33,139 nucleotides of DNA from Paracoccaceae bacterium (GTDB lineage Bacteria > Pseudomonadota > Alphaproteobacteria > Rhodobacterales > Rhodobacteraceae), in assembly GCA_027489355.1 (NCBI GenBank), contig JAIXZY010000050.1, positions 1 through 33,139 of the forward strand. The letters run 5' to 3'. Numbering within the stretch: the first letter of the stretch is position 1; the number at the start of each line of letters is the position of its first letter. Both the position numbers and the translations under genes were made by a program. This document shows positions 13,986 to 21,662 of the stretch, one piece after another. The notes under the pieces were generated by a model. The model saw only the letters and a list, made by a program, of their open reading frames with translations, had not been told where the DNA came from and searched no databases.

Positions 13986-15149
13986 ATGACGCTTGCAGAT
14001 AGTATCATTGATCACTTTGCCCGCACCACAACGGAAAGCCTGCCGCAGATGGCGGATCGGCTGGCCCAGGATTTCGCCAGCCGGGCCGCGCAGCATGATG
14101 CAGACGGGTCCTTCGTGGCCGAGAATTTCGCCCGGCTGAAAGAGGCGGGTCTGGTCGAGGCCGGGGTCCCGGTGGAACTGGGCGGCGGCGGGGCCAGCGT
14201 GGCCGAACTGGCCGACGTGCTGCGCCGGCTTGCACATGGCTGCGGGGCAACCGCCCTGGCCTTTGCCATGCACACCCACCAGGTTGCGATCCCGGCCTGG
14301 CGCTGGCAGAACCAGCCTCCGGCCAAGCCCGCGGTCGAGCCCCTTCTGCGCCGCATAGCGACCGAGCGGATCACGCTGATGTCCTCGGGCGGGGCGGACT
14401 GGGTGGGTGGCGCCGGTCGTGCCGAGAAGATCGAGGGCGGCTACCGCATCCATGCCCGCAAGACCTTCGCCTCGGGCGCGCCCCTGGGGGCGGTACTGAT
14501 GACCTCGGCGGTGGCGGACGAGGCTGACGGGCCGACCGTGATCCACTTCGGCGCGCCGCTCAACGCGCCGGGCGTGCGGGTCGACGAAGTCTGGGATGCG
14601 ATGGGGATGCGCGGGACCGGATCGCAGGACGTGGTTTTCGATGGCCTTTTCATCGCCGACGACAAGATCCCGCTGAAGCGCAAGGCCGGGGAGTGGCACC
14701 CGCTGTTCCAGATCATCGGAACCCTAGCCATTCCGCTGATCTATGCCGTCTACCTTGGTCTGGCAGAAGCCGCGCGCGACAAGGTCATGGCGCTGGAGGC
14801 CGCGCGACCCGAAGCACGCCGCACGCCACGCTTGGCCGGAGAGCTTGAGATCCGACTTCACGCGGCGCGCCTCGCCCACCGCGACATGGTGGCGACGATC
14901 GAGACGGGGGCCTCGGCGCAATCGGTGAACCGGGTGATGCAGGGCCGCGCGCTGGTGGTCGAGAGCGCGCTTGCGACGGTGAACCTGGCGATGGAACTGG
15001 CGGGCGGCGAGGGATTCCTGCGCAAGACCGGGCTGGAGCGGATCTTCCGTGACATTCAGGGCGCGCGCTATCACCCGATGCGGGCCGACAAGGCGGCGCT
15101 CTATGCCGGGACGCTGGCCACGGGCGGCGACGTCTCGCGCATCTTCTGA
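13986..15149 (+). CDS. acyl-CoA dehydrogenase-fold flavoprotein
   Basis: This encodes 387 residues of the acyl-CoA dehydrogenase superfamily. The N-terminal helical domain (about 1-120), the central beta domain with SGGADWVGGAGRAEK and KTFASGAPLGAVL (about 130-230), and the C-terminal helical domain with AGGEGFLRKTGLERIFRDIQGARYHP are seen in order. The central-domain GMRGTGSQDVVFDGLFI matches the family's conserved mid-domain motif. The superfamily includes true acyl-CoA dehydrogenases and reduced-flavin monooxygenases of the DszC/SfnC kind, and sequence alone does not separate these here. The start follows ATAGGAG. The divergent HxlR regulator and operator-like repeats suggest inducible expression. 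Confidence 0.85.
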   Translation: MTLADSIIDHFARTTTESLPQMADRLAQDFASRAAQHDADGSFVAENFARLKEAGLVEAGVPVELGGGGASVAELADVLRRLAHGCGATALAFAMHTHQVAIPAWRWQNQPPAKPAVEPLLRRIATERITLMSSGGADWVGGAGRAEKIEGGYRIHARKTFASGAPLGAVLMTSAVADEADGPTVIHFGAPLNAPGVRVDEVWDAMGMRGTGSQDVVFDGLFIADDKIPLKRKAGEWHPLFQIIGTLAIPLIYAVYLGLAEAARDKVMALEAARPEARRTPRLAGELEIRLHAARLAHRDMVATIETGASAQSVNRVMQGRALVVESALATVNLAMELAGGEGFLRKTGLERIFRDIQGARYHPMRADKAALYAGTLATGGDVSRIF

Positions 15150-15157
15150 AACGAAAA

Positions 15158-15180
15158 GGCCGCGCCAACCCGGCGCGGCC
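15158..15180. terminator. bidirectional terminator between ACAD and tig
   Basis: GGCCGCGCC and GGCGCGGCC form a perfect 9-bp stem with a five-base loop. AAAA precedes it and CCTTCCT follows, so it can serve both convergent genes. It starts eight bases after the upstream stop. Confidence 0.75.
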
Positions 15181-15207
15181 CCTTCCTGTCGGAACTGGGT
15201 CCGGTTC

Positions 15208-16542
15208 TTACATCTCGTCCAGCGCCTCGACGGCTTTCTGAAGTTTCTCTTTCGAGATTTCCTTTTCGGTCACGCTTGCCAGCCCGACGAGGTGGTCAAC
15301 GACCTTGTCCTCGAAGACCGGGGCGCGCAGCTGCTGCTGCATCTGAGCGTTCTTCTGAACGAATTCGAAGAACTGACGCTCTTGCCCCGGGTACTGGCGG
15401 GCAGCGGCCAGCACAGCCTGGGTCATCTCGGCGTCAGTCACGGTAACCTCGGCCTTGCGACCGATTTCCGCCAGGAGAAGCCCAAGGCGCACGCGACGCT
15501 CGGCCAGCTTCTTGTGCTCGTCCGTGGTCTCGATATGGCCGTGGTTGTGGCCATGCTCTTCCGGATGCTCTTCGTGCCACAGCTGGTGGGCGATCTGGTT
15601 GGCTTCCGCCTCGACCAGGTTCGCGGGCAGGTCGAACTTGACCATGCCGTCCAGCTGGTCGAGGAGCGACCGCTTCAGCACCGCACGCGCGGCACCTTTG
15701 TATTCGGCCTCCAGACGCTCGGCGATCTGGGCCTTCAGCGCGGCCAGGTCGTCCGCGCCGAACTTCTTGGCCAGTTCGTCGTCGATCTCGGCCGGTTTCG
15801 GTTCCTTCACCGCCTTGACGCTGCAGGCGAAGACCGCGGCCTTGCCGGCCAAATGAGCCGCACCGTAGTTTTCCGGGAAGGACACGTTCACCGACACTTC
15901 GTCGCCGACCTTGGCGCCGACAAGCTGGTCCTCAAACCCCGGGATGAAGGACTTGGAGCCAAGCACCAGCGGATAATCCTCGGCCGAGCCGCCTTCGAAC
16001 AGCTCACCGTCGACTGAGCCCTTGAAGTCGATGACGATCTGGTCGCCGTCCTTGGCCTTAGCGCCCTTCTTGCGGTCGTCGAAGTTCTGGGCCGACTTCG
16101 CCAGGTTTTCAAGCGCCTCGTCGATGGCCTTGTCGTCGGCCTTCACCACCAGCTTTTCCAGCTTCAGCTTCGAGGCATCGACCTCCGGGATCGGGGGCAG
16201 CGCGTCATAGGTCATCTCGACCACGACATCCTGCCCTTCTTTCCAGGTCTCGCCGCCGACCATCTTCACTTCGGGCTGCAGCGCCGGGCGATCGCCGGTC
16301 TTGTCGAAATGGTCGCGCATGGCGCCGTCGATGGCTTCCTGCATCGCATCGCCCAGGATGCGCTGACCGAATTGCTTCTTCAGGATCGCCAGCGGCACCT
16401 TCCCTTTGCGGAAGCCCTTGATCTCGACCTCGGGCTGCGCTTCCAGAAGCTTCTCCTGGACCTTCGCGTCCAGTTCGGCCGCCGTCACCGTGATGGTGTA
16501 GCCGCGCTTGAGGCCTTCGTTCAGGGTCTCGGTGACCTGCAT
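15208..16542 (-). CDS. tig: trigger factor, ribosome-associated chaperone
   Basis: This encodes 444 residues. The ribosome-binding domain (about 1-140) holds [10 protein letters not shown], the conserved loop that docks on L23. The FKBP-type prolyl isomerase domain (about 150-245) includes [15 protein letters not shown] and [17 protein letters not shown]. The C-terminal chaperone domain (about 250-444) carries an unusual His-rich patch, with six His between residues 323 and 336, in the loop between substrate-binding arms. The gene is monocistronic between a bidirectional terminator and its own promoter, and tRNA-Leu lies upstream on the same strand. In many bacteria clpP-clpX follow tig. They do not here. 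Confidence 0.97.
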   Translation of the reverse strand: MQVTETLNEGLKRGYTITVTAAELDAKVQEKLLEAQPEVEIKGFRKGKVPLAILKKQFGQRILGDAMQEAIDGAMRDHFDKTGDRPALQPEVKMVGGETWKEGQDVVVEMTYDALPPIPEVDASKLKLEKLVVKADDKAIDEALENLAKSAQNFDDRKKGAKAKDGDQIVIDFKGSVDGELFEGGSAEDYPLVLGSKSFIPGFEDQLVGAKVGDEVSVNVSFPENYGAAHLAGKAAVFACSVKAVKEPKPAEIDDELAKKFGADDLAALKAQIAERLEAEYKGAARAVLKRSLLDQLDGMVKFDLPANLVEAEANQIAHQLWHEEHPEEHGHNHGHIETTDEHKKLAERRVRLGLLLAEIGRKAEVTVTDAEMTQAVLAAARQYPGQERQFFEFVQKNAQMQQQLRAPVFEDKVVDHLVGLASVTEKEISKEKLQKAVEALDEM

Positions 16543-16625
16543 GGGGGGACGTCCTTCCTAAGCTGTCTCGGGCGCTTGCGCGCAATACTCCACAGGCACA
16601 AGGCAGGACCTTGCGCGCGTTGGGC

Positions 16626-16655
16626 GGCCTTCTAGCAAAGCCTTCCGTCCGATGT
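16626..16655 (-). promoter_or_regulatory. candidate promoter of tig
   Basis: On the minus strand TTTGCTAGAAGGCC (16639-16626) looks like a -10 plus discriminator. TTACAT about 16 bases upstream is a weak -35. The same 14-mer precedes tRNA-Leu. Confidence 0.45.
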
Positions 16656-16688
16656 AAGGGGGAATCGCCAGCCTGTCATGGGAGAGGC

Positions 16689-16773
16689 TGGTGCGGGTGA
16701 AGGGACTTGAACCCCCATGCCTTGCGGCGCCGGAACCTAAATCCGGTGCGTCTGCCAGTTCCGCCACACCCGC
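16689..16773 (-). tRNA. tRNA-Leu(UAG)
   Basis: The minus strand folds as a class II tRNA of 85 bases including an encoded CCA (16689-16691). The acceptor GCGGGTG pairs with CACCCGC. The anticodon stem CCGGA/TCCGG encloses the loop TTTAGGT with anticodon TAG. The long variable arm and GGTTCAAGTCC T-arm are present. It reads CUA and other CUN leucine codons. Confidence 0.95.
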
Positions 16774-16785
16774 GCGCCCGGCAGG

Positions 16786-16799
16786 GGCCTTCTAGCAAA
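16786..16799 (-). promoter_or_regulatory. candidate -10 region of tRNA-Leu
   Basis: TTTGCTAGAAGGCC on the minus strand ends 13 bases before the tRNA 5' end and is identical to the element ahead of tig. I find no convincing -35 at the right distance. Confidence 0.4.
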
Positions 16800-16820
16800 C
16801 CCGCAGCCGGGGCGCGAGGG

Positions 16821-16870
16821 GCAAATGTGCCGCCCCATTTGCGCCACATGCCGCCGAAGTCAGGCCACAT
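16821..16870 (+). promoter_or_regulatory. repeat cluster upstream of the Hint gene
   Basis: GCAAAT and ATTTGC form an inverted repeat with a 10-base spacer starting at 16821. GCCACAT occurs at 16843 and again at 16864, 21 bases apart, with similar flanks. This may be a regulator binding region. The evidence is pattern only. Confidence 0.3.
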
Positions 16871-16955
16871 CTGCCCCGAAATGACCGAACTGGCATCGAA
16901 TGCCGACCACAAACGCGCGCGAAAACGGTCGACAAGCAGAAGAAGGATTGCGGGA

Positions 16956-17438
16956 ATGGATTCCGAGGCTCCGTTTTCCAGATCGGCCGGGGGCACAGGG
17001 ATCGACCCCCAGCCCGGGATTCTGGCCGGCACCATGGTGCGGACGCTCGATGGTGTCCTGCCGGTGGAATACCTCACCCCCGGCGACCGGATCGTCACCC
17101 GCAACGGCGCGCGCAGGCTGACCTCACTCTCGGTTCAGGCGCGCAAGATGGTGGACCTGGTGCGCATCCGCGCCTCGACCCTGGGCCACGACCGGCCCGA
17201 ACAGGACCTGCTGGTGTCGCCGGGCCAGGCGATCCTGATCCGCGACTGGCGCGCGAAGGCCATCTTCGGCACCCCCGCCGCCGCCATTCCCGCCGCCCGC
17301 CTTGCGGATGGCGAGTTCGTCTGCCTGGAAACACATCGCCAGGTCCGGCTTTTCACCCTGCGGTTCGACGAGGACGAGGTCATCTATGCCGAGGGGCTGG
17401 AGCTTGCCTGCCCCGCCTTCCTGCCCGAACTCGCCTGA
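16956..17438 (+). CDS. short Hint-domain (Hedgehog/intein-like) protein, probably processing-inactive
   Basis: From ATG 16956 this encodes 160 residues, nearly all one Hint-type fold: GILAGTMVRTLDGVLPVEYLTPGDRIVTRNG (21-51), LLVSPGQAILIRDWRA in the middle, and VRLFTLRFDEDEVIYAEGLELACP near the end. Active Hint domains begin with a Cys nucleophile (CFTxGT) and carry SPxHR. Here those positions read GILAGT and SPGQAI, so both the nucleophile and the His appear lost and self-processing is unlikely. Rhodobacterales carry many Hint-domain proteins attached to secreted or RTX-type proteins. This one stands alone with no signal peptide. AAGGA precedes the start. Upstream in-frame ATGs (for example 16881) lack a ribosome site. 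The function is unknown. Confidence 0.75.
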   Translation: MDSEAPFSRSAGGTGIDPQPGILAGTMVRTLDGVLPVEYLTPGDRIVTRNGARRLTSLSVQARKMVDLVRIRASTLGHDRPEQDLLVSPGQAILIRDWRAKAIFGTPAAAIPAARLADGEFVCLETHRQVRLFTLRFDEDEVIYAEGLELACPAFLPELA

Positions 17439-17485
17439 CGCTGCGTCGCACTAGGCGTTCGGCCGGGATCGGCTAAGCTCGCGCC

Positions 17486-18874
17486 ATGACCCGCGCATCC
17501 GACCTGTTCATCGCCATGAAGGCCGGCAACGATGCCCGCCGCCTGTCCTTCGGCCTGTCCGAACGCCGCGCCGCGCTGGACTGCCTGGCCGACGCGGTGC
17601 GGCGCAACGAATCCGCGCTGGTCCAAGCCCTGCACTCCGACCTTGGCCGGCCCGAGGCCGAAACCATCCTCACCGAATACCTGCCCGTCCTGCAGGAGAT
17701 CGCCCATACCCGCCGCCACCTGCGCCGCTGGATGCGTCCCCGCCGCGCCTGGCCCAGCCTTGCGACCTTCGGCGCCTCCGCCCGGATCGAGCCGCAGCCC
17801 CGCGGCACCTGCCTGATCATCGCGCCCTGGAACTTCCCGTTCCAGCTTGCCCTCGGGCCGCTCGTCTCGGCCCTGGCCGCGGGCAACGCCGCGATCGTGA
17901 AATCCTCCGAGATGGCGCCCGCCACCAGCGCCCTTATCGCGCGCATCCTGTCCGACACCTTCCCGCCCGATCTCGTCGCCGTGGTCGAGGGCGACAAGAC
18001 CGTGGCCGAGGAACTGCTCGCCCTGCCCTTCGACCACATCTTCTTCACCGGCTCGCCCGCCGTGGGCCGCATCGTGATGGCAGCCGCCGCGAAGACCCTC
18101 GCCTCGGTCACGCTGGAGCTTGGCGGCAAGTCCCCCGTGATCGTCGGCCCGGGCGCCGACCTGAAGCAGGCCGCCGACTGGATCACCTTCGGCAAGTTCC
18201 TGAACGCGGGCCAGACCTGCATCGCGCCCGACCACCTGTTTGTCCACGCCTCGATCCGCGACGCCTTCCTGACCACCCTGCGCGCCCGGATCGAACGCGC
18301 CTATGGCACGGGAGAGGCCAGCCGGCACCTCGCGCGGATCGTCACCCCCGCCCATGCCCAGCGCCTTGCGGACCTGATCGCCGACGCCGTGGCCAAGGGG
18401 GCAACGCCACTTCTGCCCGGCGCCCCGCAGGGCCAGAGCCTGCCACCGCAACTGGTCGCGGACACCACGGCGGACATGCGGCTCCGCCAGGAAGAGATCT
18501 TCGGCCCGATCCTGCCGATCCTGACCTATACCGACCTCGACCCGGTGCTGGCGCAGATCAACGCGGGCGACAAGCCGCTGGCCCTTTACATCTTCGACCG
18601 CGACGCGGCACGCATCGATCATATCACCCGCGCCACCACCTCGGGCGGCGTGGGGGTAAACCTGACACTTCTCCAGTTCACGCACCCGAACCTTCCGTTC
18701 GGAGGCGTCAACACCTCGGGGATCGGCGCGGCACATGGTGTCCACGGGTTCCGCGCCTTCAGCCACGACCGCGCCATCCTGCGCAATCGCTTCCTGCTGA
18801 TTCCGCTGCTCTTCCCGCCCTACGGTCCCCGCGTCATGCGGCTGATCGGCCTGCTCAAGCGGGTCCTCGGATGA
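17486..18874 (+). CDS. aldehyde dehydrogenase, coniferyl-aldehyde-dehydrogenase-like
   Basis: This encodes 462 residues of the NAD(P)-dependent aldehyde dehydrogenase superfamily, closest in layout to the ALDH3/coniferyl aldehyde dehydrogenase branch. Seen are PWNFPFQLALGPL in the cofactor fold, FFTGSPAVGR, the general-base Glu211 in LELGGKSP, and the catalytic Cys245 in AGQTCIAPD. NLPFGGVNTSGIGAAHG closes the active site as expected. The C-terminus ends in a basic hydrophobic tail (LLIPLLFPPYG ... LLKRVL) like the membrane-anchoring tails of ALDH3 members. Its stop overlaps the GMC oxidoreductase start by four bases, so the pair would oxidise an alcohol to an acid. The substrate is not determined. 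Confidence 0.9.
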   Translation: MTRASDLFIAMKAGNDARRLSFGLSERRAALDCLADAVRRNESALVQALHSDLGRPEAETILTEYLPVLQEIAHTRRHLRRWMRPRRAWPSLATFGASARIEPQPRGTCLIIAPWNFPFQLALGPLVSALAAGNAAIVKSSEMAPATSALIARILSDTFPPDLVAVVEGDKTVAEELLALPFDHIFFTGSPAVGRIVMAAAAKTLASVTLELGGKSPVIVGPGADLKQAADWITFGKFLNAGQTCIAPDHLFVHASIRDAFLTTLRARIERAYGTGEASRHLARIVTPAHAQRLADLIADAVAKGATPLLPGAPQGQSLPPQLVADTTADMRLRQEEIFGPILPILTYTDLDPVLAQINAGDKPLALYIFDRDAARIDHITRATTSGGVGVNLTLLQFTHPNLPFGGVNTSGIGAAHGVHGFRAFSHDRAILRNRFLLIPLLFPPYGPRVMRLIGLLKRVLG

Positions 18875-20454
18875 CCTACCATTACATCATCGTCGGTGCG
18901 GGCTCGGCCGGCTGCGTTCTCGCAAACCGCCTGTCGGCCGATCCCGCCACGCGCGTCTGCCTGGTCGAGGCCGGCCCGCCCGACCGCAACCCGATGATCC
19001 ACATGCCCTTCGGTCTGGCCGCACTGGCCCACATGCGCTGGCTGAACTGGGGCTATGAGACCGACCCAGAACCGAACCTGAACCACCGCCGCCTTTACTG
19101 GCCGCGCGGCCGCGTGCTGGGCGGGTCGTCGTCGATCAACGCGATGATCTACATGCGCGGCCATCCGCAGGACTACCGCGACTGGGCCGCCGCCGCCGGG
19201 CCGGACTGGGACTGGCCGCAGGTCCGCCGGGTCTTCAAGGATCTCGAGGACAACCAATCCCTTCACGACGACCACCACGGTCGTGGCGGTCCCTTGTCCG
19301 TCAGCGATCTGGATCAGCCAAACCCCCTGAGCCGCGCCTTCCTCCGCGCGGGCGCCGAATGCCAGCTGCCCCAGACCGCCGATTTCAACGGCGCCACGCA
19401 AGAGGGGCTCGGGCTTTACCAGGTCACGCAGCGCCACGGGCGGCGCTTCTCGTCGGCGCGGGCCTTCCTTGCCCCGGCGCTGGATCGGCCGAACCTGACG
19501 CTCCTGTCCGGCGCGCAGGTGCATCGCGTCACCTTCCAGGGCCGCCGCGCCACGGGAGTCCAGCTGCGCGACCAAGCGCTGACCCTGGCCGAGGGCGGAG
19601 AAGTCATCCTTTCCGGCGGCGCGATCAACTCGCCGCAGCTTCTGATGCTGTCGGGAATCGGTCCGGGCGCCCATCTGCGCGACATGGGCCTTCCCGTGCT
19701 GCACAACGCGCCCGAGGTCGGAGCCAACCTCGCCGACCATCTGGATGTCACGGTGCAGGCCGCGCTGAACGACCGCACCGCCATCGGCATCGCGCCCTCG
19801 TTCCTGCCCCGCGCCCTGCGCGCGACCTGGCAGTATCTTCGCCGCGGAAAGGGAGAGTTCACCTCGAACGTGGCCGAGGCCGGGGGTTTCGTCCGCTCGG
19901 ACCCAGGCCGCGACCGGCCGAATCTCCAGTTCCATTTCATCCCGGCCTATCTTCATAACCACGGCCGCCAACCGTCGCTGGGCTACGGGCTGACGCTGCA
20001 CGTCTGCGACCTGCTGCCGAAAAGCCGGGGCCGCATCAGCCTTGCCTCGCCCGACCCCATGGCCGCCGCCCGGATCCAGGCCAACTACCTGTCGCACCCC
20101 GACGACTTGCCGGTCCTGCTGAACGGGTTCAAGCTTGCCCGGCGGCTGATCCAGGCCCCCGCGCTGGCCCGGCATGTCCGCCGCGAAACCCTGCCCGGCC
20201 CGCAGGTCCTCACCGACGCGCAGCTGGAAGCCGACATCCGCGCCCGGGCCGAGACGATCTACCACCCGGTCGGCACCTGCCGCATGGGTCGAGACCCGGC
20301 CTCGGTCACCGACCCACAGGGCCGGGTCCGGGGGGTCGAGGCGCTGCGCGTCGTCGACGCCTCGCTGATGCCGCAGATCATCGCGGGCAACACCAACGCC
20401 CCCACCATGATGATCGCCGAAACCATCGCGCGACAGATGCTGCGCGGCGGCTGA
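18871..20454 (+). CDS. GMC-family FAD-dependent alcohol (choline-type) dehydrogenase
   Basis: This encodes 527 residues of the glucose-methanol-choline oxidoreductase family. The FAD dinucleotide-binding motif VGAGSAGCVLANRL is at the N-terminus (about 7-20), the first GMC signature GRVLGGSSSINAMIYMRG near residue 85, and the second signature SGGAINSPQLLMLSGIG near 250. The catalytic His465 is in YHPVGTCRMG and the pairing Asn is in GNTNAPTM near the C-terminus. Annotation as choline dehydrogenase (BetA) is common for such proteins, but no BetB, BetI or choline transporter is present. The coupled ALDH3-like gene points instead to an alkanol or aromatic alcohol, as with AlkJ. Electrons go to a membrane quinone in related enzymes. 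Confidence 0.92.
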   Translation: MTYHYIIVGAGSAGCVLANRLSADPATRVCLVEAGPPDRNPMIHMPFGLAALAHMRWLNWGYETDPEPNLNHRRLYWPRGRVLGGSSSINAMIYMRGHPQDYRDWAAAAGPDWDWPQVRRVFKDLEDNQSLHDDHHGRGGPLSVSDLDQPNPLSRAFLRAGAECQLPQTADFNGATQEGLGLYQVTQRHGRRFSSARAFLAPALDRPNLTLLSGAQVHRVTFQGRRATGVQLRDQALTLAEGGEVILSGGAINSPQLLMLSGIGPGAHLRDMGLPVLHNAPEVGANLADHLDVTVQAALNDRTAIGIAPSFLPRALRATWQYLRRGKGEFTSNVAEAGGFVRSDPGRDRPNLQFHFIPAYLHNHGRQPSLGYGLTLHVCDLLPKSRGRISLASPDPMAAARIQANYLSHPDDLPVLLNGFKLARRLIQAPALARHVRRETLPGPQVLTDAQLEADIRARAETIYHPVGTCRMGRDPASVTDPQGRVRGVEALRVVDASLMPQIIAGNTNAPTMMIAETIARQMLRGG

Positions 20455-20494
20455 CTGTCATACAGCTTTTACATTCCTGCAATCTAAGCGTCAC
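20455..20494 (+). promoter_or_regulatory. tandem Pho boxes upstream of pstS
   Basis: Four 7-base half-sites recur at an exact 11-base period: CTGTCAT (20455), CTTTTAC (20466), CTGCAAT (20477) and GCGTCAC (20488). The first matches the PhoB consensus perfectly and the others partially. The arrangement mirrors the two overlapping Pho boxes of E. coli pstS. PhoB-dependent induction under phosphate starvation is expected. Confidence 0.7.
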
Positions 20495-20557
20495 GCGCCG
20501 GGACTAGAGCGCTGTCATGCCGCCCCCGACGGGCCGCACGATATCAGGAGTGCACCA

Positions 20558-21607
20558 ATGAAAACTCTCTCGCTCACCGCGTCGATCCTGGCCTTCGCGG
20601 CCGCGATGCCGGCCGCCGCCCGCGACCAGATCCAGGTCACCGGGTCCTCGACCGTGCTGCCCTACGCCACCATCGTCGCCGAAGCCTTCGGCGAAAACTT
20701 CGACTTCCCCTCGCCGGTCGTCGAAGGCGGCGGCTCGGGCGCGGGCCGCAAGAAGCTGTGCGAAGGCGTGGGCGAGAACACCGTCGACATCGCCAACTCC
20801 TCCAGCCGCATCTCGCAGTCGGACATCGACCTGTGCAAGGCGAACGGCGTGGACGAGATCATGGAAGTCCGCATCGGCTATGACGGGATCGTCTTTGCCT
20901 CGGACGTGAACGGCGCCGATTTCGCGCTGACCCCGGCCGACGTCTACAACGCGCTCGCCGCCAAGGTCGTCAAGGACGGCGCTCTGGTCGACAACGCCTC
21001 GGCCCAGTGGGCGGAAGTGAACCCTGCCCTTCCGGCCCAGGACATCCTGGCCTTCATCCCCGGCACCAAGCACGGCACGCGCGAAGTCTTCGACGTGAAG
21101 GTCATCGAAGCCGGCTGCAAGGACACCGGGGCGCTTGACCTGTTCCTGGCGACCGCCGAAGGCGCGGACGACAAGGAAAAGGGCGACAACGCCAAGAAGG
21201 CCTGCCACGAATTGCGCACCGACGGCAAGTCGGTCGACATCGACGGCGACTACACCGAGACGCTGGCCCGCCTCGATGCCGACAAGAATGCGATCGGCGT
21301 GTTCGGCCTGTCCTTCTACGAAAACAACACCGACAAGCTGAAAGTGGCGACAATGTCGGGCGTGGTGCCGTCGACCGAGACCATCGCTAAGGGCGAATAC
21401 CCGGTGTCGCGTCCGCTCTACTTCTACGTCAAGAAGGCCCACATCGGCGTGATCCCCGGGCTGAAGGAATACATCGAGTTCTTCGTGTCCGACGACATGG
21501 CCGGCCCGGAAGGCCCGCTGGCGGAATATGGCCTGGTCTCTGACCCGGAACTGGCCGCGACCCAGGCCGCCGTGGCCGCGGAAACCCCGATGGGTCCGCT
21601 GGAATAA
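20558..21607 (+). CDS. pstS: phosphate ABC transporter, periplasmic phosphate-binding protein
   Basis: This encodes 349 residues. A Sec signal peptide covers about residues 1-21 (ILAFAAAMPAAA, cleavage before RDQ). The mature protein starts with QIQVTGSSTVLPYA, where the TGSST loop binds phosphate, and carries GGGSGAGRKKLCEGVGENTVDIANSSSRI, the second ligand segment. It belongs to the PstS_2/SphX-like branch used in alphaproteobacteria. The start follows AGGAG. Expression is likely PhoB-driven from the tandem boxes about 65-100 bases upstream. A GC-rich hairpin follows the stop, consistent with higher PstS than PstC/PstA output. Confidence 0.95.
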   Translation: MKTLSLTASILAFAAAMPAAARDQIQVTGSSTVLPYATIVAEAFGENFDFPSPVVEGGGSGAGRKKLCEGVGENTVDIANSSSRISQSDIDLCKANGVDEIMEVRIGYDGIVFASDVNGADFALTPADVYNALAAKVVKDGALVDNASAQWAEVNPALPAQDILAFIPGTKHGTREVFDVKVIEAGCKDTGALDLFLATAEGADDKEKGDNAKKACHELRTDGKSVDIDGDYTETLARLDADKNAIGVFGLSFYENNTDKLKVATMSGVVPSTETIAKGEYPVSRPLYFYVKKAHIGVIPGLKEYIEFFVSDDMAGPEGPLAEYGLVSDPELAATQAAVAAETPMGPLE

Positions 21608-21614
21608 GACAACA

Positions 21615-21638
21615 GGGCGGGGCCTTCGGGTCCCGCCC
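21615..21638 (+). terminator. intercistronic hairpin between pstS and pstC
   Basis: GGGCGGG and CCCGCCC form a 7-bp stem with an extra GCC/GGT-type inner pairing, followed by ACTCCTTT. It probably acts as a leaky terminator or mRNA stabiliser that raises pstS expression relative to downstream genes. Confidence 0.6.
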
Positions 21639-21662
21639 ACTCCTTTCGCACCGGAAGCCCGC

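Noticed and set aside
16626-16799. 14-bp direct repeats around tRNA-Leu as attL/attR of an integrated element
   Set aside because: Only 160 bases lie between the copies, no integrase is present, and both sit at promoter positions of genes on the same strand.
18871-20454. Assignment of the GMC oxidoreductase as choline dehydrogenase betA
   Set aside because: No betB, betI or choline transporter is present, and the coupled aldehyde dehydrogenase is of the ALDH3/coniferyl type rather than betaine aldehyde dehydrogenase.
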